Source of the DNA: Actinomycetota bacterium
GTDB lineage: Bacteria; Actinomycetota; Actinomycetes; S36-B12
Direction of reading: 5' to 3'
Length of the DNA stretch: 64,000 nucleotides
NCBI GenBank assembly: GCA_016870195.1
Contig: VGCC01000003.1
Span: forward strand, 1-64,000
The notes under the pieces were generated by a model that had not been told where the DNA came from, did no database searches, and worked only from the letters and a program-made list of their open reading frames with translations. Position numbers and translations under genes: made by a program. Positions 39,686 through 49,295 of the stretch are shown here, piece by piece; the stretch's first letter is position 1, and each line of letters starts with the position of its first letter.

Positions 39686-40429
39686 TCAATCTACTTGCGT
39701 GGTGAGCCAGTCCGGCGCTTGGTTGATGCCCTGAATCGTCCAACCGCCATCGACGGTGATGGATTGTCCCGTAATATAACGCGCTTCCTCAGATGCGAGA
39801 AACTTCACGGCGCCTGCAATCTCGTCAACGTGGCCCATGCGATTGAGTGGAACACGCTCCATCATGGATCCAATGTTCAAAGAGCCGTCTTTGATCGCGC
39901 CATCAACGAAGGCGGTGTGAATGAAGCCCGGACAGACGGCATTGACGGTAATGTCCCTGGGCGCGAACTCCACGGCCAGAGCACGACTCATACTGAGCAG
40001 ACCGGCTTTTGCCGCCGCGTAAGCGGAGCGTCCAGGAAGCCCTACGAACGCTGCCACGGACGCGATCGAGATTATCGAGGCACCCCGGGGCATTTTCGAC
40101 GACGAGCATCGGATGCATTCGTATGCGCCAATGAGATTGACGTCGATAACCCGTCGCCAGTTGGCGGGGTCTTGCATGCCGACGAGTCCCGCTCTTTGAA
40201 TTCCGGCATTGTTGACCAAGACATCAACCTGGGGAATCTCGGTGAACGCTTGTTCGACCTCAGCCTGAGAGCCGAGATCGGCGGTGAGATAGCGAACGCT
40301 GGCAATGGGGTCGTCGGGATCGATCACATCGATGCTGTAGCCGGATGCGCCGGTGTTGACCAAGCTGCGAAGGATCGCGTTACCGATACCTCGTGCTCCA
40401 CCAGTGACGACCACATGCCGTTCTGCCAT
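39686..40429 (-). CDS. short-chain dehydrogenase/reductase
   Basis: VVVTGGARGIGNAILRSL; VLVNNAGIQRAGL; SAYAAAKAGLLSMSRALAVEFAPRDITVNAVCPGFIHTAF. Confidence 0.93.
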   Translation of the reverse strand: MAERHVVVTGGARGIGNAILRSLVNTGASGYSIDVIDPDDPIASVRYLTADLGSQAEVEQAFTEIPQVDVLVNNAGIQRAGLVGMQDPANWRRVIDVNLIGAYECIRCSSSKMPRGASIISIASVAAFVGLPGRSAYAAAKAGLLSMSRALAVEFAPRDITVNAVCPGFIHTAFVDGAIKDGSLNIGSMMERVPLNRMGHVDEIAGAVKFLASEEARYITGQSITVDGGWTIQGINQAPDWLTTQVD

Positions 40430-40524
40430 CGCGATACCTCCCGAAGTGGTGAGCGATCATGCTCGGGAGGAGTCACCATTTCGGACATTTTCCTTGAGTC
40501 ACGACCGCGGGCTCTGTAGTGTTT

Positions 40525-40536
40525 GGAAACGATACC
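40525..40536. promoter_or_regulatory. LacI-type operator candidate (site 4)
   Basis: GGAAACGATACC, identical to site 2; in divergent SDR / MR-MLE intergenic region. Confidence 0.65.
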
Positions 40537-40570
40537 AGGAAATGGGGATCGCGACAAGAGAGAGGTGGAC

Positions 40571-41710
40571 ATGGCAGTTGTCACTCGGGTTGATGCGTTG
40601 CCCGTGTTGTACCCAGAGCCCAACGACTCCAACGCCTTGCGGTCGCTTCTATTCGTACGGCTGGAGACCGATGGGGGAGAAGTGGGCTGGGGTGAAGCGA
40701 TTTCCCAATTCCCTGCCAGTTCCCTTGCAACGGCGGCCTTGGTCGATGGACTGTCCCACCTGATCTTGGGAACGGATCCGCTCGACAATCTGGCGACCTG
40801 GCGACGACTCCGCGACCAAACTTGGTGGTTTGGGTACCGCGGGGGGCTGATGAACTTCGCCTTATCGGCGATCGACATTGCCCTGTGGGACCTGCGTGGC
40901 CACGTCACCGGCTTGTCACTCAGCACCATGATCGGGCGGCGACCTGATCTCGACCCGCGTGGCATGCGGGCTTTGGCTTCAACCCACGTGTTCGACGCCG
41001 ATCTCGATTACGAGGTTGATCGGCATGCTCGGTACGTCGGTGAGGGCTATCTCGGCGTCAAGATCGGGATGGGAAAGAAGGGTGATGCGCGCCTGGGATA
41101 CGACGTGAAGCGGGATATCAAGTTTGTGGATGATCTCCGCGCGGCATGTGGTTCGGAGGCCTGGATCATGATGGATCGGGGTCAGTCCCTGGTATGGACC
41201 TTGGATGACACCATCCGCAGGGTCCAAGCGTGGCAGGAGGCAGATCTTAAGTGGGTCGAAGAACCCTTTGAGCCCTGGGAGTTCGACAAGCTCCGCGTCT
41301 TGCGCAATCACTCAACCTGCCTCATCGCCGGTGGGGAGCGGGAATGGGATGCGCGCGGTTTCGAGGAAGCTCTCGCGCCCGGTGTTCTCGATGTCGTCGG
41401 CTGCGATGTCGGTCGTGTTGGCGGCATCACAGGTGCTTTGCAGGTAATCCGCCTCGTCGAGCAACGGGACGTGTGGTTCAACAGCCATGCCTGGTCGAGT
41501 GCCATCAATACCGCAGCATCAATCGCGCTGTCGGCTAGCACGAAACGGTGCCTGATTCAGGAGTTGAAACCCGATCCCAACCCAATGCAAGACGAAATCG
41601 TCCGAATCCCATTCCGCGCCGTGGATGGCTGGATTGCGATTCCGGACTCACCGGGTCTCGGAATCACAGTCGACGACGACGCTGTTCGTCGATACCTGAT
41701 CGAAAGATGA
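40571..41710 (+). CDS. enolase superfamily (MR/MLE) enzyme, paralog 5
   Basis: ALSAIDIALWDLRGHVTGL; YLGVKIGMGKKG; IMMDRGQSLVW; LKWVEEPFEPWEF; WFNSHAWSSAINTAASI. Confidence 0.9.
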   Translation: MAVVTRVDALPVLYPEPNDSNALRSLLFVRLETDGGEVGWGEAISQFPASSLATAALVDGLSHLILGTDPLDNLATWRRLRDQTWWFGYRGGLMNFALSAIDIALWDLRGHVTGLSLSTMIGRRPDLDPRGMRALASTHVFDADLDYEVDRHARYVGEGYLGVKIGMGKKGDARLGYDVKRDIKFVDDLRAACGSEAWIMMDRGQSLVWTLDDTIRRVQAWQEADLKWVEEPFEPWEFDKLRVLRNHSTCLIAGGEREWDARGFEEALAPGVLDVVGCDVGRVGGITGALQVIRLVEQRDVWFNSHAWSSAINTAASIALSASTKRCLIQELKPDPNPMQDEIVRIPFRAVDGWIAIPDSPGLGITVDDDAVRRYLIER

Positions 41711-41720
41711 GGTAGCGGAA

Positions 41721-42122
41721 ATGCGCTTGGGCAACGTGCTTGAGATGGTCGCAAGGGTTGAGTCAGGTCAGGGAGAGGGTGAAGGGTCATGGATTGATGG
41801 CCGCATGGTGTGCGTCCTGGCTGGTGGTACGGAGTCTCCAGCGAAGTACACGGCTGCTGGAGTCAGTTATGTTCCCGCAGGAATTACCACAGCCCCGCAC
41901 ACGCACGAAGCCGAAGAGATCGCATACGTCGTGTCTGGTTCGGGTGTCATCGAAATAGATGGCAGTGAGATCGCGGTGAATGTAGGGGACGTCGTCCTCG
42001 TCAAGTCCGGGCTACCTCATCGAACATGGGCATCGGAGACCGAGTCTCTCGGCGTGTTTTGGACGTATGCACCACCTGAGAGCGTCATCCGCTGGCTGGA
42101 ATCCGCTGAGAAGGGTCGGTGA
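41721..42122 (+). CDS. cupin-domain protein
   Basis: VSYVPAGITTAPHTHEAEEIAYVVSGSGVIEIDGSEIAVNVGDVVLVKSGLPHRTWA. Confidence 0.92.
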   Translation: MRLGNVLEMVARVESGQGEGEGSWIDGRMVCVLAGGTESPAKYTAAGVSYVPAGITTAPHTHEAEEIAYVVSGSGVIEIDGSEIAVNVGDVVLVKSGLPHRTWASETESLGVFWTYAPPESVIRWLESAEKGR

Positions 42123-42517
42123 CGAAAGTGAGGAGAACCGTCCCAACACAACGACCATGGTCGGGTCTTATGGGTTACAGTCGCGCCGTTCGAGTCGGTC
42201 CGTTGGTTGAAGTCGCTGGCACGACGTCCATCTCGCCGGAGGGCGAGGTGTTGCACCCCGGAGACGCCTACCTACAGACTCGTGAGGCGCTAGGCATCCT
42301 CACGGCGGCACTTGCGGAAGTCGGGGCCAAGCCGACGGATGTCGTTCGCACGCGTGTGTTCGTCACCGATGTGAATCTGTGGGAAGACGTCGCTCGCGCC
42401 CACGGCGAGGTATTCGCCGACATTCTCCCTGCAAGCAGCATGGTCGAAGTCGCGCGACTACTCGTGCCAGGCCTCCTGATCGAAATCGAGGCAACCGCGT
42501 ATGTCGCGGATGAGTGA
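42119..42517 (+). CDS. RidA (YjgF/YER057c/UK114) family protein
   Basis: YSRAVRVGPLVEVAGTTSISPEGEVLHPGDAYLQTREALGILTAALAEVGAKPTDVVRTRVFVTDVNLWEDVARAHGEVF. Confidence 0.92.
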   Translation: MTKVRRTVPTQRPWSGLMGYSRAVRVGPLVEVAGTTSISPEGEVLHPGDAYLQTREALGILTAALAEVGAKPTDVVRTRVFVTDVNLWEDVARAHGEVFADILPASSMVEVARLLVPGLLIEIEATAYVADE

Positions 42518-42557
42518 TTGACGTTAATCAGATGAGTTCGAGAAGAGGTAGCTGATA

Positions 42558-44645
42558 ATGGGTTGGCACATAGGAATCGACACGGGTGGGACGTTCACCG
42601 ATCTCGTCGCCATTGATGGAACATCCATGCGAGTTGCCAAGGTCCCCTCGACACCCCCTGACTTCGAAGAGGGGATCGTGAATGCGATTATCGCCGCGGA
42701 CATCCCGTTTAGTCAGATCGATGCCGTTGCCCACGGGACGACGGTCGCCACGAATGCGGTCATCACGGGTAACACGGCACCTACGGCTCTTCTGACCACT
42801 CGTGGGTTCCGCGACGTTCTTCAACTCGGGCGGCACAATCGCGGAGAACCCTTCGACATCATGTGGGATCCGCCCACACCCCTCGTGCGTCGCAGGCATC
42901 GGTACGAGGTCACCGAGAGAATCGATTACTCAGGACGAGTCTTGACGCCGATCGACATCGTGGACGTGGAGCGAGCCGTCGAATCGGCGGCAGCCGATGG
43001 CATCGAATCGTTCGCGATTTGCTTCCTGCATTCTCACATGAACTCGTTGCATGAAGAAGCGGCACACGAGCGCATCTTGGAACTCCTCCCTGGAATTGCC
43101 GTCTGTCACTCTGCCGAACTCCTTCGTGAACCTCCGGAATTCGAACGAACGTCCACCACGGTGATCAACGCCTCCTTGATGCCCGTGGTGGCCTTCTACC
43201 TCGGTGCTCTGCGAGAGCGCCTCAAAGAAGCGGGGTTCGTCGGTGATCTGTCCGTGATGCATTCCGGCGGTGGGCTGATGACCGCAGAAAGTGCCGCCCG
43301 GTTTCCCGCTCGCCTAGTTACCTCCGGACCCGCCGCGGGGGCCAAAGCTGCCGAGGGGATTGCTGGAGCTATCCCGGCGGCCACGGGAAGCCCCGCGGCG
43401 ACCATCGTCGTGGCAGAGCAACTAGCGGCGGCCGAAGGCCTCGATCGACTCATCTCACTCGACATCGGAGGCACGTCGGCCGACATCGCACTGATTCGCG
43501 ACGGTAAGGCACGTACGGTCACGGAATTCTCCCCGCAGTTTGGGCAACCCATACGTTTTCCCGCCATTGACCTCCTTACGATCGGCGCGGGTGGTGGCTC
43601 GATTGCCTGGGTCGATGCTGGAGGGTTGCCGCACGTTGGTCCGCAGTCGGCGGGTGCCCGCCCGGGCCCAGCTGCCTATGGATTCGGTGGAGTGAAGCCG
43701 ACCGTCACGGACGCCAATGTCGTACTCGGCCGACTGCCGGCCAATGTCGATCTGGCCGGCGGAATCCAGTTGGACTTGAGCGCGGCTCAGGAAGCGCTTC
43801 GGACATTCGGCGAACCACTAGGCCTCGACCTCCACACGGCTGCTCTCGGAATCCTCGAAATATGCAATAGCAACATGGCAAAGTCGATTCGGGTCATTAC
43901 CGTCAATCGCGGGCTTGATCCGCGCGACTTCAGCCTCGTCCCCTTCGGTGGTGGTGGGGGCCTGCAGGCAGCAGACTTGGCAGAAGTGATCGGCATTCGC
44001 CGCATCATCGTACCGGTTGCTCCTGGTGTGACGTCGGGGCTGGGTTGCTTGTGCGTGGACATAGTTCACGATGCGTCGGAGGCCCTCATAACGCCGATCA
44101 CGCAGGTTGATGTCGCTGAAGTCAATGCCGTATTGGCCCGCTTGGGTGATGCGATGGTGGAACGGTTGACCGAGGACGGGGTGGCGCCGGAGGATCAGAA
44201 TCTGGAGTTCAGTGCGGATATTCGCTACCTCGGGCAGGTCCGGGGACTGACCATTCCACTCGGGGGTAGCCACGTAGGCCCGAAATTCGCCGTTGAAATC
44301 GCTGACGATTTCTTCCGGGAATACGAGCGGCAGTTCCACTCGTATTCCACGGAAATCCCCATTGAATTGGCAGCGTTGCGCGTCCAAGGTTCACGGCCGG
44401 TACAACCGCCGAGAATCCCGTTCAAGCCAGGTGCCGGTTCTGTCCAAACGCAACGATGCGAAGTCATTACCAAGTCCGGGACAGTTTCCGCGTCCATCGT
44501 GCATCGCTCGGCTATGGCCCCGGGCACTAGTCTGACCGGCCCACTGATCGTCACACAAGACGACTCCACGACGTGGGTGCCGCCAGGTTGGACCGTGGAT
44601 GTCAATCCCATCGGCAATCTGATCATGACTATTGAAGGGGTGTAG
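42558..44645 (+). CDS. hyuA: hydantoinase/oxoprolinase-family subunit A (HyuA-like), set 2
   Basis: HIGIDTGGTFTDLVAIDGTSMRVAKVPSTP; HGTTVATNAVITGNTAPTALLTTRGFRDVLQLGRHNR; SLDIGGTSADIALI; IGAGGGSIAWVDAGG. Confidence 0.93.
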   Translation: MGWHIGIDTGGTFTDLVAIDGTSMRVAKVPSTPPDFEEGIVNAIIAADIPFSQIDAVAHGTTVATNAVITGNTAPTALLTTRGFRDVLQLGRHNRGEPFDIMWDPPTPLVRRRHRYEVTERIDYSGRVLTPIDIVDVERAVESAAADGIESFAICFLHSHMNSLHEEAAHERILELLPGIAVCHSAELLREPPEFERTSTTVINASLMPVVAFYLGALRERLKEAGFVGDLSVMHSGGGLMTAESAARFPARLVTSGPAAGAKAAEGIAGAIPAATGSPAATIVVAEQLAAAEGLDRLISLDIGGTSADIALIRDGKARTVTEFSPQFGQPIRFPAIDLLTIGAGGGSIAWVDAGGLPHVGPQSAGARPGPAAYGFGGVKPTVTDANVVLGRLPANVDLAGGIQLDLSAAQEALRTFGEPLGLDLHTAALGILEICNSNMAKSIRVITVNRGLDPRDFSLVPFGGGGGLQAADLAEVIGIRRIIVPVAPGVTSGLGCLCVDIVHDASEALITPITQVDVAEVNAVLARLGDAMVERLTEDGVAPEDQNLEFSADIRYLGQVRGLTIPLGGSHVGPKFAVEIADDFFREYERQFHSYSTEIPIELAALRVQGSRPVQPPRIPFKPGAGSVQTQRCEVITKSGTVSASIVHRSAMAPGTSLTGPLIVTQDDSTTWVPPGWTVDVNPIGNLIMTIEGV

Positions 44646-44647
44646 TG

Positions 44648-46456
44648 ATGCAGGAACCTTCACTCGCTACAGAGAAGTTGCGCCTTCGCGACCCGATCTT
44701 GTTCCAGGTGTTAAACTCGGCCCTGTCGAGCATCACGGACGAAATGGGTGCCATGATCCGGCGCGCGGCATTCTCGCTCGTCGTATCAGAGGGATCCGAC
44801 TATTCGGGCACGATCTCAAACCGTCATGGCGATCTCGTCGCTTCTGGCACGACGGACTTGGCGGCTCACCTGGGGACGATTCCATTCACGGTGAAGGGGA
44901 CCTTGGAATGGATCAGCGTTCAACCTGAGGAGTACTTCCGACCAGGCGACATCATTCTCTTGAACGATCCGTATATCGGTGGAACACACCACAATGACAT
45001 GCGCGCCATCATGCCGGTGTACCTCGATGGGCGGATCGCTGCGTTCGTACAGAACTCAGCACACTGGACGGATATTGGCGGTCACGTTCCCGGAACATTC
45101 GACCCCAATGCCGCCTCGTCCTACGGTGAGGGACTCGCAGTGCCTCCCGTCCATATCGTCAAGGAAGGGATCTTCCAGAGCGAAGTTGCCGAGTTGATCT
45201 TGCGCAACATTCGATTGGCTGACCAGGCGCGTGGAGATCTCCTGACGCAAATCGGAGTCGTGCGCTTAGGAGCTCGACGTCTCGAGGAGTTGGCCGCTCG
45301 TTACGGAACCACCACCATCGTGCAGGCAATGGATGAACTGATTGAATACTCCGAAGCCTTGCTTCGAGACGAATTCCGTCGTTTGCCGAACGGGTCGTGG
45401 GATGTCGAGACGTTCATAGACAGTGATCCGGGAGGTAAGACCGGTGATCCACTGCCCGTGCGCATGACGTTGACCATCAACGATGATCAAGCGCAAATGA
45501 ATTTCAGCGCATCCGCCCCGCAAGCCAAAGGCGCTGTCAATTCCGCAGAGGCAGTGACGATCTCCGGCGCCGTCACGACTTTGAAAATGATCTACCCACA
45601 TGTTCCAATGAATCAAGGTGTGTTCCGCGCTGTTGAGTTTGTATTAGCCAAACCATCGCTCCTGGCCGCAGAGTTCCCGGCTCCGGTGTCGGGCTGCGCG
45701 GCTGGCGTCTATCCGGCGGTCGGGGACTGTGTTCTGAAGGCTTTCATTCAAATAGTTCCCGAGCGATGCATGGCCGGCCCCACCGGACTCCTGAATATCG
45801 TGATGGGTGGTATCGATCCGCGTGACAATCAAGCGGGAGACGAATTCGTGATGTACCTCTGGCTCGAGGGTGGTTGGGGTGGTCGACCGGGCAAGAAGGA
45901 CAACTCGATTGCGATGACGACCTTCGCTACGACCTCGACGAATCAACCCATAGAACTACAGGAACGCTTGTATCCGGTGCTCTTCGATTGCTACCGAATC
46001 GAACCCGACTCCGCTGGGGCGGGGTGGCACCGCGGAGCGCCGGGCGTGAAGAGGCGGTGGACCTTCCCCGACACGGATATCCTGCTGTCCGCCTTGGGCG
46101 ATGGTGAGCGATTTGGACCATGGGGCTGGGATGGTGGGCGCGATGCACGCGCGAATGTCTTCACCGCCACTTCGGCCGAGGGCGACTCGATCAACGTGGG
46201 TATGTACCGCACCAATCTGCCGGTTGGCGCCGGCACGATGCTGGATTGTTTCCAGCCGGGGGGTGGCGGCTTCGGGCATCCCTTCACGAGAGATGTGGGT
46301 TTCGTAGTCGAGGATCTTGAAGAAGGTCTGATAAGTCCCGAAGTCGCAGAGCGCGACTACGGAGTACGCGTCGTATTGGATCCAGACGGTCGTATTGAAG
46401 TTGACTTGGAAGAAACCAAGAGAATTCGTTCCACTGAGAGGGCGTTTAAAGCATGA
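44648..46456 (+). CDS. hyuB: hydantoinase/oxoprolinase-family subunit B (HyuB-like), set 2
   Basis: MIRRAAFSLVVSEGSDYSGTISNRHGDLVASG; LNDPYIGGTHHNDMRAIMPVY; SAGAGWHRGAPGVKRRWTF; CFQPGGGGFGHPF. Confidence 0.93.
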   Translation: MQEPSLATEKLRLRDPILFQVLNSALSSITDEMGAMIRRAAFSLVVSEGSDYSGTISNRHGDLVASGTTDLAAHLGTIPFTVKGTLEWISVQPEEYFRPGDIILLNDPYIGGTHHNDMRAIMPVYLDGRIAAFVQNSAHWTDIGGHVPGTFDPNAASSYGEGLAVPPVHIVKEGIFQSEVAELILRNIRLADQARGDLLTQIGVVRLGARRLEELAARYGTTTIVQAMDELIEYSEALLRDEFRRLPNGSWDVETFIDSDPGGKTGDPLPVRMTLTINDDQAQMNFSASAPQAKGAVNSAEAVTISGAVTTLKMIYPHVPMNQGVFRAVEFVLAKPSLLAAEFPAPVSGCAAGVYPAVGDCVLKAFIQIVPERCMAGPTGLLNIVMGGIDPRDNQAGDEFVMYLWLEGGWGGRPGKKDNSIAMTTFATTSTNQPIELQERLYPVLFDCYRIEPDSAGAGWHRGAPGVKRRWTFPDTDILLSALGDGERFGPWGWDGGRDARANVFTATSAEGDSINVGMYRTNLPVGAGTMLDCFQPGGGGFGHPFTRDVGFVVEDLEEGLISPEVAERDYGVRVVLDPDGRIEVDLEETKRIRSTERAFKA

Positions 46457-47367
46457 AGGCTGATTCGTTCCTAGTCGATCTCCTGACTGATCAGGTAGTG
46501 CCGGCAAGTCAGGCACGTTTTCCCGACGGGGCCCACTTCCGAACGGAGATTCCCAGTGTCGAGGGACCGGCTATCCTCGAAGTGGTCCTGGAGACGGCAG
46601 ATCAGTACGGAGTGGTGATCAATCGTGTCAGCCAGGGATCGGGTGCCATGTTGCATTCGCAAGCCGAGTTGCGTGCGATGGCCGAGATTAGTGCCGAACG
46701 CGGCCTGGAAGTGTCCCTTTTCGTCGGCCCACGCAATGCCTGGTCGATCGGTGGTGCCACACATGCTGCCGACGGTCCGGTCTTCGGATCACAGTTACGA
46801 GGCATGCGTCAACTGCGATACGGTGTCGAAGACGTGTTGCGCGCCGTGGAGTGCGGTATTCGCGGTTTCCTTATCGCAGATCTCGGTCTTCTCGACACGT
46901 TGGTGAATATGCAATCGACCGGCGACCTGCCATCTGACATCTGCTGGAAGATCTCCGTCATGATGGCGCCTACGAACCCCGCATCCTTCCGACACCTCGT
47001 GCGTTCAGGAGCTGGCACGATTAACGTGCCGGCAGATCTCAGTCTTGAGGAGCTCGCGGAGCTTCGTCATGCATCGAATGTTCCCATCGATCTCTACATA
47101 GAGGCGCCGGATTCACTTGGGGGCGTGGTGAGAGGCAATGAGATCGCCGACATCGTCGCGGTTAGCTCACCCGTCTACGTCAAATTCGGGTTGCGGAATT
47201 CCCGGAGTTTGTATCCCAGCGGCCTGCACCTTCAGTCGGAAGCGGAGATGATCGCCCGTGAGAAGGTACGTCGCGCGGCGGTAGCTTTGGAGTGGCTGGA
47301 GCGCCTAGGGGGAGATATTCGCCAGTCGTCGCCGTTTGCCGAAGGTTTGGCGATAGCCAAACCATGA
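46453..47367 (+). CDS. U32-like TIM-barrel protein of unknown function linked to HyuAB set 2
   Basis: GIRGFLIADLGLLDTLVNMQSTGDLPSDICWKISVMMAPTNPASFRHLVRSGAGTINVPADLSLEELAELRHASNVPIDLYIEAPD resembles U32-type repeats but the U32 Cys signature is not visible. Confidence 0.55.
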   Translation: MKADSFLVDLLTDQVVPASQARFPDGAHFRTEIPSVEGPAILEVVLETADQYGVVINRVSQGSGAMLHSQAELRAMAEISAERGLEVSLFVGPRNAWSIGGATHAADGPVFGSQLRGMRQLRYGVEDVLRAVECGIRGFLIADLGLLDTLVNMQSTGDLPSDICWKISVMMAPTNPASFRHLVRSGAGTINVPADLSLEELAELRHASNVPIDLYIEAPDSLGGVVRGNEIADIVAVSSPVYVKFGLRNSRSLYPSGLHLQSEAEMIAREKVRRAAVALEWLERLGGDIRQSSPFAEGLAIAKP

Positions 47368-49112
47368 CGGGCCACGGGATGTTCGGCATACCTCTGCGCA
47401 GTGACATGTGGGTGGTTGGTGCCGACGAGGTTGCCTTGAGCCACCGGGTTGCACTCCGATCGGGCACCTCGGAGAGAGACTTGAGCGGTGGGCGCCCCAT
47501 TATCGGAATCGCCGACACATCGTCCGACCTCAATCCCTGCAACCTGCCTCTGGCGGATCTCATCCCAGCCATCGAAGAGGGAATCAGGTCTGCAGGCGGT
47601 GTCCCAGCTCGCTTCCCAGTCATGTCTCTCGGTGAAGACCTGATGAAGCCGACCGCTCTGCTGTATCGGAACCTCGCCGCCATCGAGGTCGAGGAAATGG
47701 TGAGATCCAATCCGATCGACGGTCTTGTGTTGCTGGCGAATTGCGACAAGACCACGCCCGCGTTGCTCATGGGAGCTGCGAGCGCCGATGTTCCCAGCAT
47801 CACCGTCTTCGGTGGAGCCCGGCCCGCATCGAAGTTCCAGGGTCGTGAACTTGCCACGGGAACCGACCTGTGGCGGATGCTCGATAGTTACCGAGCGGGC
47901 CAGTTGTCCGAAGCTGAGTGGTCTGAGTTCGAACAGTGTCTGTCTTGCGGAAACGGATCCTGCAACGCCATGGGTACCGCCTCGACCATGGCGATTCTCA
48001 CGGAGACACTTGGCATGTGTCTGCCGGGAAGCTCCACGATTCCTGCTGGTCACCCCGACGCGTATGTCAATGCTCACGCTAGCGGCGAGCGCATCGTTTC
48101 GATGGTCCGCGAGGGCCTGCGACCGCGCGACATCATGACGGAAGAAGCGTTTTCGAATGCACGTATCATCCTTCAGGCAATCGCGGGATCAACGAACGCC
48201 GTCATTCACTTGCCAGCCATTGCTGGACGACTCGGCATACGTTGGCCACTTTCGGAGTGGACGCGGTCCGGCGAAGGCGTTCCCGTGCTTGCCGATGTTC
48301 AACCGAGTGGAAGAAAGCGTATCCAGCAGTTCCACGCCTCGGGCGGTGTGCCCGTTCTCCTCAATCAACTCAAAGACCTACTCGAGCTGGGCACCGTCGG
48401 AGCCGGTGGCGTCTTGAGTGAGACGCTCGCATCCGCTCCGGCCAAGCCACTTTCCGACGCCATCCGAACTCGGGAGAATCCTCTGCTAGAGGGACCCGCC
48501 ATTGCGGTTGTGTTCGGTTCGTTGGCGCCGGATGGTGCGGTGATCAAGCGAAGTGCCGCGTCGTCCCAACTCCTGATCCACACCGGTCCCGCGGTGGTAT
48601 TCCGGGACTACGCGGACATGCGAGCGCGTCTGGATGATCCCACGATCGACATCCAGGAAAATGCAGTTCTCGTTCTGGCCGGCTGCGGACCCGTCAATGT
48701 GCCGGGAATGCCCGAGTGGGGGATGATGCCGATTCCACAGCGCCTACTCGACCGCGGTGTGACCGACATGGTCAGGATCAGTGACGGGCGTATGAGCGGG
48801 ACGTCCTTCGGGACCGTCGTCCTGCACGTTGCGCCCGAAGCAGGAGTCGGGGGACCATTAGGACTGGTGAGGGACGGAGACCTCGTCGAATTGAACGTGC
48901 CGGAAGGCGAACTCAATCTCCTAGTGGGCGAAGAAGAGTTGCATCGCCGACGATCTCGATGGAGACAGGACGTGGCGCTTCACGAGCGGGGCTGGCCGGT
49001 CCTCTTTCAACGGCATGTGCTCCAGGCGCCTCAGGGATGTGATCTCGATTTTCTCGTCGCGCCATCGAATGACTTCCCTGAACGCATCGACCCCGTCATC
49101 GGTAGATCGTGA
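47364..49112 (+). CDS. IlvD/Edd-family dehydratase (dihydroxyacid or aldonic acid dehydratase)
   Basis: IGIADTSSDLNPCN, GLVLLANCDKTTPALLMGAASADVPSI, CLSCGNGSCNAMGTASTMA, RISDGRMSGTSFGTVVLHVAPEA. Confidence 0.93.
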   Translation: MTGHGMFGIPLRSDMWVVGADEVALSHRVALRSGTSERDLSGGRPIIGIADTSSDLNPCNLPLADLIPAIEEGIRSAGGVPARFPVMSLGEDLMKPTALLYRNLAAIEVEEMVRSNPIDGLVLLANCDKTTPALLMGAASADVPSITVFGGARPASKFQGRELATGTDLWRMLDSYRAGQLSEAEWSEFEQCLSCGNGSCNAMGTASTMAILTETLGMCLPGSSTIPAGHPDAYVNAHASGERIVSMVREGLRPRDIMTEEAFSNARIILQAIAGSTNAVIHLPAIAGRLGIRWPLSEWTRSGEGVPVLADVQPSGRKRIQQFHASGGVPVLLNQLKDLLELGTVGAGGVLSETLASAPAKPLSDAIRTRENPLLEGPAIAVVFGSLAPDGAVIKRSAASSQLLIHTGPAVVFRDYADMRARLDDPTIDIQENAVLVLAGCGPVNVPGMPEWGMMPIPQRLLDRGVTDMVRISDGRMSGTSFGTVVLHVAPEAGVGGPLGLVRDGDLVELNVPEGELNLLVGEEELHRRRSRWRQDVALHERGWPVLFQRHVLQAPQGCDLDFLVAPSNDFPERIDPVIGRS

Positions 49113-49295
49113 CGGGTCCGATCGTGCGATCACTCCAGGTGTACCAGACGTGAATCATGTGGTCTCGACGGAACCCTCTACGAAGGCCCCATTACCCACT
49201 GCGACGTGGCCGTTGAGCGCGCAAAAGCAGGAGCACCGTTCTTCGATGAAAGCCCGTAACGACTGTCGAAAGTCTCACGAATGGAGGAGCTCTAG

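Noticed and set aside
49113-49290. Possible RidA-like N-terminal fragment (VNHVVSTEPSTKAPLPT) between IlvD and MR/MLE paralog 6
   Set aside because: Resemblance too short and weak; no continuing frame.
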